A stretch of 64,000 nucleotides of DNA from Prunus persica. Its lineage: Eukaryota; Streptophyta; Magnoliopsida; Rosales; Rosaceae. The stretch lies in assembly GCF_000346465.2 (NCBI RefSeq), contig NC_034010.1, positions 13,550,482-13,614,481 of the forward strand, in the 5' to 3' direction. Shown one piece after another: positions 22,752 through 36,000 of the stretch; position 1 is the first letter of the stretch, and each line of letters begins with the position of its first letter. Below the pieces are notes generated by a model. It was not told where the DNA came from. It ran no database searches and worked only from the letters and a program-made list of their open reading frames with translations. A program made the translations under genes and the position numbers.

Positions 22752-23285
22752 AAAAGGACTTTTATAAAAATTGGTCCTTGAACTTTTTTAAAGTTCTCAT
22801 TTTAATTAGTTTTTAAACTATTAAATCAATTAATGTAATCCTTCATCTTTTAGTCTAGACATCAATTTCGTCACTAATGTCATATTCAGAAAGAAAAAAA
22901 AAAAAACTTTCGTTAAATTTGATCACATGTCATCGTCATGACCAAATTCAAAGAGATATTATCATAAAAATAAAACTCATGTTTTTGCTCAACAATGCCA
23001 TATCTAATTATGATTTCACACATTTGGGCTCCATCATGGAGAGTAGATACCTTTCTTGAGTACAATACACGATCTTTACTGTGTTTCATGGGTGGATAGG
23101 TTATATTTTACGAACATACACTTTAATGTTGGTCATGTGACCAATTTTCACGAGGATTTTGACGAAATATGATGAGAGGGAACAAATTGATGTCTAGATA
23201 CTGCATTGATTGATTTAAAAGTTTAAGGACTTAAATGAGGACTTTTAAAATTTTTAAGACCAATTGTGATAAAAACCCTTTTTTA
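22752..23285. mobile_element. Inverted-repeat MITE
   Basis: The two ends are inverted copies over about 120 bases. The left has TTGGTCCTTGAAC, TTTAAACTATTAAATCAAT and TCTAGACATCAATTT; the right, reversed, has TTGGTCTTAAAAA, TTAAACTTTTAAATCAAT and TCTAGACATCAATTT. There is no coding sequence and the target duplication is not clear, so the superfamily is unassigned. Confidence 0.72.
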
Positions 23286-23754
23286 CAAATACAAGATAGC
23301 CAAGTGTGGCATCGAATGCTGGCTAAGTGCCAATTTTGCTATCTTAAAACCACTAGATAGCTATTTTTGAATGTTAATAGTAATTATTAGCAATTTTTGA
23401 ATATGTTTATTTTAGTGATGAGCAATTTTTGAATGTTTCAATTCAATTATCATCAATTTTTCTTTGGTATACTCTTGTATTGCTAATCGTGTTTATGATG
23501 TTTTGCACTTGTTCTTTTGAAGAAATGAAGGGCCCAATCCCACCACACTCTTATATTTGTGCATTAATTTTGGCTGATTAAGTTTGACCTTTTTTGAACT
23601 TTTGTACAATAAGGTAATAGAGGATAATGAAACAGGAGGGGGAGATGAAACCTTCTATACAAAATCTGCTTTTACTTTTCTCAGAATAGCTTTAAGAAAT
23701 AATAACACTCCTTGACATAATTAAGGACAATTCATGCATTAGGATAAAAGGTTA
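23286..23754. other. AT-rich spacer
   Basis: Repeated GCAATTTTTGAATGTTT words at about 23390-23460. The block with CAGAATAGCTTTAAG (about 23680-23715) recurs at about 50870-50890, so it is a dispersed repeat. No gene seen. Confidence 0.5.
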
Positions 23755-24061
23755 CATGTTGTAACACCCTGACTCCAAATTAAATGTCTATTTTAATTTA
23801 TTTAAAATGAATTATGAATTTACCCTTGGGGTAGGGGTAAATGGTCATTTTCTTATCCGGAAGGATTTTGAGACCACGAATGGTATTTTAGGTAGGTGGT
23901 ACTGAGACGAATTCGGAGACATGCGGTAGGCTTGAAACAGAGTTGTAACGAAGATTTGGCGATCAAAACATTATCAGTGGCAAAACTGTAATTATTTTGA
24001 AAAGTTTGGTAAAAAATCAGATTTTTCACCTCAACACTCTCTCTCCTCGCGCGTGTGCTCA

Positions 24062-24098
<37 letters not shown>

Positions 24099-25212
24099 AG
24101 TCTCTCTCTCTCCCCGACACCGACTCTCTCTCTCTTCGGCTCTCTCAGCTCCGGCCACGGCAAGACATAGGACCGATCCCATTAGCTTCGTCTTGACATC
24201 CCGGTCAAGACCTGCCAGCTTTCCCCGTCGGAAACCACGAACTCCGGCCACGAGTCGACTAGTTCGAACCGGAGCTTTCCTTTTGCCGCTCCGCCGTCAC
24301 CGCCGCCCAAACCCGGTGAGTGAGGTATGGTTTCTTCTTCTTTTTCTGAGTTCTAGCTGACTGATACATAGGTTTGGACCGATTTGTTGTCTAGAAAATC
24401 GATTAGAAAACCTAGGTTTTGGCCGGATTTCAAAGTAAAATTTCGGTCAGTTGCCGCCCGAATTGGACCTTCCCGTAGTTGAATGAAGTGATCCTGACCT
24501 TGAGTAGAAGCTAGGATAGGAAGGGTGACCTCCGGTGTGGAGTTTTTCGATCACCGAAATTTACTCTACACACCCACGCACTGCCGACGCTTGTGGTTGC
24601 TCGTGGGCGAGGCTGGTGAAGCTGCAATTTGACCCAATGAGATCCTTAGGTTGTCACGAGTGCATAGGAATTCGCGGATCTCAATTCGGACGTCGTTTGA
24701 CTATCGAACGGATTTTTGCATATTGTGCGTTATCCAGGTTCGATAGGTTCTGACCGTTAGATCTTTTCCGAATTAAAATACATTGTTCTAGGTATTCCTA
24801 GGACCGTATGGGACTTCACGGATTATGAATCGGAGCCCCGGATGTTTCGATTCAATAATGCAAAGTTTGCGGGTTAGCAATAATCGTACAATCGTGAACG
24901 ATTCCCAAACCTGTAATCGGACCTTAGGATACCTTCTTCAACGCGCACGTATTGGGAATTTGGGGAATTAAGTATTTAATTTGTGATTTCCACTTCGACG
25001 TAATTTTATATTAATTAACGGTTCGTATCTCGAAATAGGTGTTTCGACTGCACGTACTCAGCAGGCAGGACCCTCACATGGTCAGGCAGCGTGGGAATAT
25101 TTTGAGTGGACTTTGTTTTCAATCATATGCATGGTTTTATTGATGAAGGATTTTTGCATAATGTTTTAATGGCTTATTGAATATATTATATTCATGAGAT
25201 GAATTTGATGTT

Positions 25213-25707
25213 GTATAGTGCTTTGGCAATATATTGTGAGTTTGGCATTTTGGGTATCGAGAGTGTATTTTATAAGAATTTTGGGGAAGTGTCTATATAT
25301 ATATATATATATATATTCTCTATAGACAAGATACTTGAGTTGTTGTAGTGTGTTGTGGAAGAACTTGATTATGAGGGGTTGTTGAGAAAAGTTGTATGAT
25401 TACACTATGTAAGTACCTTCCCCAGTTATTAGACTTTCCACACGCGGCGTTGGATGTTCCGGTATAGTGCTTTGGCAATATATTGTGAGTTTGGCATTTT
25501 GGGTATCGAGAGTGTATTTTATAAGGATTTTGGGGAAGTGTCTATATATATATATATATATTCTCTATAGACAAGATACTTGAGTTGTTGTAGTGTGTTG
25601 TGGAAGAACTTGATTATGAGGGGTTGTTGAGAGAAGTTGTATGATTACACTATGTAAGTACCTTCCCCAGTTATTAGACTTTCCACACGCGGCGTTGGAT
25701 GTTCCGG
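25213..25707 (+). repeat. 250-bp tandem duplication inside solo LTR copy 2
   Basis: 25213-25462 and 25463-25707 are near-identical, starting TATAGTGCTTTGGCAATATA and ending GGCGTTGGATGTTCCGG. They differ by a few substitutions and the length of a TA run. The junction falls exactly after a hairpin loop, so the first copy has lost its 3' stem arm. Confidence 0.92.
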
Positions 25708-25724
25708 CGTGTGGGAAGAATAGG

Positions 25725-28637
25725 TGACAGGACCCGCCCCGAGATTTCCCCAAAACTGAGGCAAATCCCGTCTTTGTTCCGGCATCACCCCGATGCCCGG
25801 CCCACTTACTAGAAATCGAGACTCTCAACCTGCATAAAAATACAGAATAATCCTAACCAGCAGCATGCTTTGAAGCGAATAAACAGTTTACAACAAAATG
25901 GTCTCCGACCTCACAATTCAAACCCTAACAGGGGCGATAACAGAGCATGTCTAAGGACTTCAAATACAACAAAACAGAGTACAAAGGAAATAACATGAAG
26001 AAAGAGTCCTACAAAGGCTCAAGGCTCGGAAGCTCACGATCCGACTCTGCTGCGGAGCTCAGTCAACTACTGGCTGGGGGGGCGCAAAACAGAAAATTGT
26101 GAGTGGACAAAAATAAATTCAGTTCGGTGTAAACCAACGTAATATAACCCCACTGTTTAGAAAACTATGCAAGAAATCCCATGCATCTCAAAACCGTCAT
26201 ACGCAAGTATATATATATATATATATATATAATATATCAAAACAAATCAATACCAGATGCCAAGTCCAAAATCCATAAAGAACGCTTTACAAAACCTACC
26301 ATCCAAAAACTTATAAATCCCACAACCAAACTCTCGAAAGCGTACCCATTGGCAGGACCGGCAAGGAAGTATCCACACCGGGAAACAAGAATGAATGAAT
26401 AGATATAAATATATAATATAAGAGAGATATATATATATATTATAAATATGACCATCACCTAGTTGTACTGGAGAAACAATCCAACTGGGGGATTGTTTGA
26501 CTAGTCACCCTGGCAGAGTCCTCGTGATGAGTCCTCAATCCACCATGTGACTAGGGAACGAGCCGTCCAACTGGGGGACCAACTCTCAGCCAGAACGTAC
26601 CTTCGATAACCTCAAAATCCGTACGTCTGTGATCAGTCCTACGCGCACAGACTACCCAATTAAGGGTCTACAGCAACATCCCGTCAAGGATGCTCCGGGT
26701 ACCGATAATTCCAAGTATCTCAAGTCTCCGTATCCAAGTTCCACATCCGGGGAGGTACATAGGGTAGTGCTTACAGCACACCAAACTGATATTCTATACT
26801 CACCACTTTCCACAATATCATCTCAACAACCCAAGTACCTCACACATAGCCAAATATATATAGAAATCCCCAAAATCCATATATTCATACTCAAGATACT
26901 CAAATACGTCAAAACCCAAAATATATTTTCAATGCCTCATAAAAATATCACTTTCAACAATTTCATAAATAATATATCCAAAATACCATAAACATCATAC
27001 CTAATATTTCCCAAAATTCATATAAAATATACTTTCAATACCCAACTACGCCAAACCCACAATACAAACATCAAATTCAACTCATGAATATAATATATTC
27101 AATAAATCATTAAAAACATCATGCATAAATCTTTCATCAATAAAACCATGCACAAGATTTGAAAACAAAGTCCACTCACAAGTAGTCTCACGCTGCTTGA
27201 CCCTGAGAGGGTCCTGCCTGCTGTGTATGCGTGGTCGGAGTACCTAATTCAGAATACGTATACGAGATTAATACAAAACGTTTCGAACGAGTACTTTAAA
27301 TTAAATATCCTAATTTCTCAGGTTTCTAGTAAGTGTACTAGGAAGGAGACGTTCTAAGGTCCAACTACCCGATTTTGACGATGGAACAACTTCGGGAGAC
27401 ACTCGGTCAACCGGCAGTCAAACTTCCTAATTTGGGTCAACCGGGCCCACGGGACCCATGCCCTCCGTTTTACAATCCGAAAGTACCTAAAGGTTTCACA
27501 AGGTCTAATATGCCCGTCTCGCAAGTTTGGTCCGAAACGGACGATTAGATCGCTTACGATCGTACAATTGGACGGTTATTATAAAACGCAACCTTTAAGT
27601 TATTGAATCGGAACATCCGGGGTTCCGATTCATGATCCGCGAATTCCTATACGATCCTAGGAAAACCTAGAACAACATATTTTAATTCGGAAAGGATCTA
27701 ACGGTCGGAACCTATCGAACTCGGATAATGCACAATATGCGAAAATCCGTTCGATAGTCAAACGATGTCTGAATTGAGATCCGCGAAATCCTACGTGCTT
27801 GTGACAACTAGGAGATCGCATTGGGACAATAATGCCCCTCTGCTACAGTGCCCACTCGCCGCCACACGCGCGGGCAGCGCGCAGGTGTCCAAAGCGATAA
27901 AGCTTCGCAGGAAAATCTCCAAATTACAAGCCACCCTTCCGGCTACAGGTTCTACTCGACGAGTGGAACACTTTATTCAACTACACCCAAGTCCAATTCG
28001 GACGGCAAGTGGCCGGAATCGGCGTCGGAAACTCACGGTTTAACCCGGAACTTCACGGCCTCGATCCGGCGACCACCGTCGACATTGTCATCGCACAACC
28101 TAGGAAATAGCTAGAAGGGAAGGAGAGCTACTTGTTCCAAGTGACGGCGCAGCTCGCGATGGCTGAAAACGTCGTCGGTGACGTCGGCAGTTTCGGCTGT
28201 TTTTCCCGTCGTTGCCACCGCCGTTCGCGGGGTTTTCGATCGGAGAAAAGGGGTGGACTGGGTAAAGGAGGAAGAGAGGAAGCTTTTGCAAGAAACGGTG
28301 CCTGAAATGGAGGTCGGACGGCGAAGTTCTCGCCGTCTGAAATTCCGACGAAAAATCAAAACGAGGGAGGGGGGTTCAGCCGCGGGAGAGAGAGAGAGAG
28401 ATCAGATATTTTAAACCCAGATTTCAAAATATTTACGGTTTTGCCATTGTCGATGTTTTGCTCGTAACTTTTTCGTTACAACTCCGATTTAAGCCTACCG
28501 CGCGTCTACGAATTCGTCTCAGTACCACCTACCCAAAAATACCAGTTATTGCCCCAAACACTTTTCGGGCAAGAAAATGACCAACATTCACTTAAATAAT
28601 TTAAAATATGAATTAAATTTGGAGTCGGGGTGTTACA
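25725..28637 (-). mobile_element. Solo LTR copy 3, nested in reverse orientation
   Basis: 2913 bp. On the minus strand it begins TGTAACACCCCGACTCC and ends GGGTCCTGTCA. It is flanked by the duplication ATAGG (25720-25724 and 28638-28642). The ends match those of the host copy, so a member of the family inserted into another member and was then reduced to a solo LTR. The plus- and minus-strand ORFs around 27765-28414 are not supported as genes. Confidence 0.9.
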
Positions 28638-28648
28638 ATAGGTTATTC

Positions 28649-28853
28649 GTCTCACTCGTGGCGTTGGATGTTCTGGAGTGTGAGACACTTTCCATATGCG
28701 GCGTTGGATGTTCCAGGTTATGGAAAGACCCTGTATTGTGTTTAGGGTCATCACCCATGGCGTTGGATGTTTCGGTGTGTGATGATCCAGTCTACGCGCG
28801 TAGGACATAGTTTGGGAGCCACATATGGTGTTGGATGTTCCGGTGTGTGAGCT
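28649..28853 (+). repeat. Four successive hairpins with one conserved loop
   Basis: Each has the loop GGCGTTGGATGTTCCGG (small variants) between different but complementary arms. They are GTCTCACTC/GTGTGAGAC (28649-28657, 28678-28686), CTTTCCATA/TATGGAAAG (28688-28696, 28719-28727), TCATCACCCA/TGTGTGATGA (28748-28757, 28776-28785) and a weaker pair at 28817-28853. A fifth lies at 25679-25718. Confidence 0.85.
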
Positions 28854-29690
28854 TTGAAGTTTCGTCCCCGGTTGGACCGCTCATCCCTAGACGCAGGATA
28901 GCACCTGGAAATCCTGCGGACTAGTCAAACGATCCCCCAGATGGATTATTTTTCCGGTACCTAGGTAGTGTGATGAGTATACCATATAGCTATGTATAGT
29001 TATATATATATATATATATTTATATGTATATGTATAGTTGAGTGAGTGAAGAATTATAGTTTTTCAGTGGTTTGGCAGGAGTTGTAAGATTGAGAGAATG
29101 GGGTTTATGAAGGAGATGACTTGTGTTTTGAAGAGTTTTAAATGAATTATGTTTTGAGTAATTAAATATTGAATTGTGAATCTGCATGACTTGAGCATTA
29201 TTTTTACACGATGGGGTTACTATATTGTTTTTAACTGCAAATCTGGTTTTTGTCCACTCACATGTTTTCTGTTTTGTGCCCCCCCCAGCCGGTAGTCGCT
29301 CCAGGAAGCGTGCAAGTAGTGTACGAGGCTCAAACTGTGAACCTTCCTAGTTAGGATTTGAGTAATTTCTTCTACTAAACTGTTCTTGTAATCTAAATTC
29401 AGTAGATGCTCTGTTATCGCCCATGGTAGACTGTACTTGTGAGGCCGGAGGCCATTTAGTATGACTGGTTGAATTGTGAAAGCATGCTGCTGGTTGGGAT
29501 ATTTTTATTTTATGTATGTTGCAGGTTGAAATTTTTGTTGGGTTTGCTTAAATTACAGAGGAGACTCTGCTAAAATTTTGGTAGAGAGTCTCGGTTTTTA
29601 GTAAGTGGACCCGACATCGGGAAGATGTCGGAACAAAAACGGGATCCACTTCAGTTTCCGAAAAATTCTGAAGCGGGTCCTGTCACATGT

Positions 29691-30781
29691 CTTTAATGAT
29701 TATAATAACAAATCAAAATTTGGGCTTTTTCAAAAGGTGCTTCCTCGTGCTTTTGCTGTAAGCTGCTTTAACGTGGCTCTAGTTTGTCGTTTTGATTGCT
29801 TCTTTCAACCTGTTTGAATGTTTGTTGCAAGAGTTTGTCCCAACTACGGCGCCCACTGAAATCTGGAATTTACATATGCAATTGCACCAACAGTCTAAAT
29901 GAAGTTTCCACGTTTCTCTTCATCAATCCTTTTGGTCATGGCTGTAGTCTCCATCACTCTACACCTGTCTGTCGATGGAAGAACAAAGGGATCAAAAAAT
30001 ATATAATGCTTCAATGGCTAGCCGACGGCCACATGTCTCCCTAGCTCAATCAAACTAAAACTCTTTGAAAGAGACTCTCTATGCATTCACTACCAAAATC
30101 ATGAACCTTCTAACTCAATTTCTCTTTTGGGAGGTCATCTATTTAAGGTCTTTCAACGTTAAGAGATAATAAATAAATAAATAAGAACCCATTAAATTAA
30201 GAGTTAGTGAAAACCGAACCAGGGGAATAAGTGCCACTTCTCAGAACCAAACATGACTCCTAAACATTCACGGCAACTCTTCACCCATTTTTGTATTATA
30301 AATCTCAAACAACTTTTTTTTTCTTTTTCTAATACAAATGGAGAAAGAAAAATGGAACTTAGGACTTCAGATGTATTAATAAATGCTCTTAATTACTTAA
30401 GCTAAAAATTCCTTGCATAAATTCCTCCGTGGGTTACTCATAATTCCAATAGTAAAACCAAAATATTCATTAGCTCACTGCTAGGTAATTGTAGCCCCTC
30501 ATAATTGTGTGTGTATCAGGCCAAATAAAGAAGAAGCAGAAGAACAAGTTTAAACTTCTGTTCTGTCATATGGGTCCTTTCAAAGGAGCTTTCACATTGT
30601 CTCTGGAACTTACTTATGCAAGCACGAACACTCCACGCGTTTCTTCGAACTTCTATACAGCACTACGTGTGTATATATATATATATATATCTATATGTAT
30701 AGAGCAACCTCAACCAAATCGAAGCAAACTACCTACCAGCCTATAATCGAAGCAACCTCAACCAAAGACTCAAAGAGAAAA
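29691..30781 (+). other. Upstream region of the UGT, with a UGT-like fragment
   Basis: At about 29996-30042 the plus strand reads MLQWLADGHMSP and then a stop. This resembles the start of the downstream UGT (MLPWLAHGHISP) and may be a short duplicated or decayed UGT start. A (TA)n tract lies near 30673-30691. The promoter of the UGT should be in this interval, but I cannot point to a certain TATA box. Confidence 0.5.
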
Positions 30782-31471
30782 ATGTGGTTTACTCTCAGCA
30801 AAGAAGCATTACTATTCTTATGCTTCCATGGCTAGCTCACGGCCACATATCTCCCTTCCTAGAGCTTGCAAAGAAGCTTACCTCTAAGAGAAATTTTCAC
30901 ATCTTTATTTGTTCCACACCTGTAAATCTCACCTCCATCAAGCCTAAACTCTCTCCAAAATACTCTCATTGCATTGAATTTGTGGAACTTTATCTTCCGC
31001 ATGATGATTTGCCTGAACTCCCACCTCAGTACCACACCACCAATGGCCTCCCTCCCCATCTCATGTCCACTCTCAAAAGGGCCTTCGACATGTCCAGCAA
31101 TAACTTCTCCACCATCCTCACAGCCCTAAAGCCAGATTTGCTCATATATGATTTTCTTCAACCATGGGCACCCTCTCAAGCTTCGTTGCAAAATATTCCA
31201 TCCGTCGAGTTCATCACCACCAATGCTGCCTTGACCTCATTTAGTGTTCACCATCTCAGGAACCCTAGTGACAAGTTTCCTTTTCCTTCGATCTATCTTC
31301 GGGATTACGAAGCTAAAAAATTCAACCGTCTCTTAGAATCTTCATCAAATGGCATTAAGGACGGAGACCGCGTACAAAAATGCAGTGATCTATCTTCTGA
31401 TATCATTTTGGTGAAGACGTCTAGAGAGATTGAAGCAAAATATGTTGATTATCTCTCTGGTTCAATGGGGA

Positions 31472-33084
31472 CACCACTACAAAAAAAGCAAAAAGACGAC
31501 GGTAAATCACCGTCGTGTATTCGGTTTTTCAATGGTCGTGGAATCCACCGTCATCTTTTCCCTCATAAACCACGACGCTAAATCACCGTCGTTGTTAAAA
31601 TATACAACGTCATCAACAAATACAAAACGACGTCTTTGTACTACAAAAAGATCTAAAAAAGCAGTCGAGGATGAGAATAGACGACCAACTCTCTAAAAAA
31701 ACCGTCGTTAAAAAGGAAAAATATGACACATATTAAGAGAACAAGGCCGCAAGATAGACATACAACGACGAAAATAAAAATACGACGCCGTTAAATATCA
31801 TTTTCACGACAATAAAAAATTTGACGTCTTTAAATACATTAGAAGACGACGTTATTGATACCTACTACGTCGCATATATAAAAACAGCCGTCGTAAAATT
31901 AATTTTTCACTTCGATTTTTCGATAAAAGATGACGTGGAAATAGTTGTCAGTGTCATTATTTACGACGTATGTATTTATAGAGTAGACGTTGAAAAACGA
32001 AACAACGTCGGTTACAAATATATGAGAGTCGTATTACAAAATTTATACGTCATATTTTCAGAAACAAACAACGACGATAAATATTAGACGTTGTTAAATA
32101 AAACAACGTCGGAAAACAATAAAAACAGACGTGTTTAGTCTGCTAAAGTTCTAGAAAATAGTCGAGGATGAGAATAGACGACCAACTCAAACAAATCACC
32201 GTCGTTAAAAAGGAAAAATATGACACATGTTAAAAGAACAAGGCCGTAAGATATACATACAACGACGACAACTAAAATACTACGCCGTTAAATATAATTT
32301 ACACGACAAGAAAAAATATGACGTCTTTAAATACATGAGAAGACGACGTTATTGAAATATACTACGTCTCTTATTTACAAACAACCGTCGTGAAATAAAT
32401 TTTCCACTTCGATTTTTCTAAAAAAGATGACGTGGAAATAGTTGTCAGTGTCATTATTTACGACGTATGTATTTATACAGTTGACGTTGAAATGCGAAAC
32501 AACGTCGGTGGCATTTATATAGTCGACGTTGTATTTATATCTATCATCATTACTCACGACGTACTTAATAATATAGACGACGTTGAACTTCTAAACAACG
32601 TCGGTTCCAAATAAATGAGAGCCGTATTACAGAACATATAGACGGCGTTGATTATGATGAGAGCCGTATTACAAATAACGTCGTTTAATTGTTATTAGAC
32701 GACGGTTATAATGAATTTCCGTCGGAATTCATTTCGTTCCTCTTCGTTTATAAAAGAACTTGCGACGTGGAAAATGTATGATGACGTCGTATTTTTTAAC
32801 GTTCAGATTATATATCTCGTTTTTTAGACGTCGGTATTATGGGATTGGAGTCGTGTTATTTTGAATTACATGGCGGTTCTTAATCCTTCCCCGACGTGAT
32901 ATCCTGAATAATTACTTCACAATAGCGTCGTGGTTCTTCATTGTTACGTTGCTTTAAGACGTCGGTAAATATGCTGAATAACTGGTTCACAATAACGTCG
33001 TGTTTTATTTGAACGTAGAAAGTGAAGAAATCACATTACAATATATTACAAAATCAATGTCATACACTGCCAATTACATAAGCA
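31472..33084. repeat. CACTA left subterminal repeat region
   Basis: About 1.6 kb of AT-rich DNA with frequent CGACG, GACGTC and CGTCG words in both orientations, starting with the hairpin ACGACGGT-AAATC-ACCGTCGT near 31496. It contains a tandem duplication with a 497-base period (about 31664-32160 and 32161-32660, both starting GTCGAGGATGAGAATAGACG). In CACTA elements such regions bind the TnpA-type protein. Confidence 0.85.
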
Positions 33085-36000
33085 TCATTCAATCCATATA
33101 TCTTCACACCCATCTCGAATATTTTGACCGCCTAACTCACCCACCAGTTCATCAAATGTGTCAACATTTGGCATCCCTCTAGTAAATGGCTCACACTCAA
33201 TTATCACATCACCTAAGACTTCATCACCAATAACATCATTATATTCTCTATTAGGCATTGATAACACTACCGACCAACCACGATGCATCGGGTCGTCAAC
33301 AAAAAATATTTGTTTGACTTGAGAAGCCAAAACAAATTGGTCATTCCTATGTCCAATTTTACTCAAATCTACAAGGGTAAATCCAAGTTCGTCGACTACA
33401 AGACCAGAACTATCTATCCAATCACACCTAAAGACTGGGATTGTAAACTTTTGGTAGTCAAGGTCCCAAATTTCTTGAATGACACCATAGAAACCCATAT
33501 TTGAGAGAATTGGGTTTTTATCCTTGGCACTAGCAACTTGCATGGTATGTGCAAGTAAATAAACTCCACTATTTTGAGTTGTCCGCACATCATCTTGTGC
33601 CTTGATATTGAATTTAATACCTTTAATAAGATAGCTCCTATATAATGGCACTGACATGTTTGGACCAGCTGCTAGCCACCTTAAATTTTCTGATACGCCA
33701 TGATTGTCTTCCTCAAGTTCACTTTGAACCTGCAAATTAATCATATCTTAATTCAATCTAACATATAAATAAGAAGAAAATTAAAAGAGAAATATGTTAT
33801 TCAACAACATATACCTTGAAGCGTAGCCATTGAATGAAAGTGCTATTGTGCTTATCCTGCAGCCACTTTGTTCTCTTTCTAAATTTTGGATAAGCAATCT
33901 TGATGTGGATCATATGTTGCCTACATGACACGAAAAATTCAAGCATTACGGTCCCAAATATAGAAGATAAACATAAGAAATAATTTAAAATGGAAACTTA
34001 AAGAATAAAGCTCATACGTACTCGATATAAGGTAGGACTTCCTCCGTATTCTCCAAGACATATAGATGTGCTTGATTCAACAGGTCCTGATCAACTACGC
34101 TCACTGTGCAACCTGATAATGGCTTTGAAAGTCCCATCTTTTGGCTTGAAGGCACTCCAACTGTACTAACATCAGATAAATGCTGAGTACAAAACTCTAC
34201 CGCTTCTTCAGCTATATACCGCTCAGCAATGCAACCTTCGGGACGAGTACGATTCTGAACATACCCCTTCAGCACTTTCATATATCTTTCAAACGGATAC
34301 ATCCACCTAAAATATACTGGCCCACATAGACGAACTTCTCTGACAAGATGTACTACTAGATGAACCATGATATCAAAGAATGAAGGGGGAAAGTACTTCT
34401 CAAGCAAACACAGAGTAACTACTACATCTTCTTCCAACTTATCTAGCTTGGAAACATCAACAGTCTTTGCACATATAGCATTGAAGAAGAAGCACAAACG
34501 AGTTATTGCATACCTTGCAGGCTTCTCCAAAACAGAACGAATTGCCACAGGGAGCAATTGTTGCATTAAGGTATGACAATCATGTGATTTAAGGCCAAGA
34601 AGTCTTGAATCTTGTAAAGATACAAGATTTTTAATATTTGAAGAATAACCTTCAGGGACCTTCATACCATAGAAAGAATTGCAAACCTCTCTCTTCTCTG
34701 CTCTTGACAAATTCCAAGGCCCAGGAGGCAAACGAGTACGTCTTTCTCCATACTCGGGTTGCAAATCAGTTTTGACCCCCATGTTCAATAAATCTAATCG
34801 AGCAGCAATCCCATCTTTATTTTTTCCAGGGATCTCCAGCAATGTACCAATGATACTATCGCAAACATTCTTCTCAATGTGCATAACATCTAGGGCATGC
34901 CTCACAGGAAGGTATTTCCAATACTCGAGATCAAAGAATATTGATTTCTTCTTCCAACAAACTCTGTCACCATTTTCAACCATATGCAGCACTTCTTCTC
35001 CGGTTAATGGCTCTGGAGGTATGCCATATTCAGGTTTCCCATTAAAAGCTGCACGTTGCCTCCTATATGGATGATTGATTGGTAACCATTTTCTATGCCC
35101 AATGTAACAAATTTTGTGGCCATTTTTCAACCTGTGACTAGGTGTATCATCGCCGCATATTGGACAAGCTTTATATCCTTTAACAACACAACCAGATAAG
35201 TTTCCATAGGCGGGGAAATCATTAATTGTCCACATTAATGCAGCTCTGAGTGTAAAGTATTCTCCATTATGTGCATCATACACTCCTCTAATCCCAACCC
35301 ACAAGGATTTTAAATCATCAATCAAAGGCTCCAAGTAGACGTCTATATCATTTCCGGGTTGTTTAGGACCGGAAATCAATAAGGTTAACATCATGAACTT
35401 TCGTTTCATGCACAGCCATGGAGGGAGATTATATGTAACTAAGATAACCGGCCAACAACTATATCTGCTACTTAGAGAACTGTGGGGATTGAATCCATCA
35501 GATGAAAGAGCCAATCTCAAGTTTCTCGGCTCATTACCAAACTCAGGCCATTTATCATCAAGAAGTTCCAAGACGGGGAATCCGCCGGATGAGACATCTG
35601 ACCGTCAATTGATTTTCTAGCAGCATGCCACCAAGTCAAACTCTTAGCTGTCTTATGTGATTGAAACATCCTCTTAAACCTTGGAATTGGGGGAAAATAC
35701 CACACCACCTTCGCTGGCACACCCTCTTTCAAGATTGAATCTTTGCCTTCCTTCCACCTTGAGATACCACAAGTAGGACAATTAGTTGAATCCTCATACT
35801 CCTTCCTATACAAGATGCAATCATTGGGGCATGCGTGCATTTTCTCATAACTCAGCCCCAATGCACACAAAGTCTTTTTAGCCTCATACATGGAGGTTGG
35901 TATTGTATTTCCTTCTGGAAGCAAATCGCCTTGAAGTATCAATAATTCTGTAAAACAGACATCACTCATCCTATGTTTTGCCTTCAAATTATACAACTTC

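Larger units (their letters stand above)
23760..29685 (+). mobile_element. Solo LTR copy 2, split by copy 3
   Basis: Begins TGTAACACCCTGACTCC and ends GGGTCCTGTCA, with the duplication CATGT at 23755-23759 and 29686-29690. Removing the nested copy at 25725-28637 and one ATAGG leaves about 3.0 kb, the same size as copy 1. It has the same internal landmarks: the CT tract near 24065-24095, GAATCGGAGCCCCGGATGTT, and hairpins with the GGCGTTGGATGTTCCGG loop. There is no internal region, so it is a solo LTR. Confidence 0.88.

Noticed and set aside
27765..28414. ORFs rich in Arg/Ser/Thr
   Set aside because: They lie within the nested solo LTR; the equivalent region of sister copies is not open.
31472..31500. 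CRISPR-like reading of the regularly spaced ACGACGG motifs
   Set aside because: Spacing is irregular, the motif is short and occurs on both strands, and the context is a plant CACTA element.
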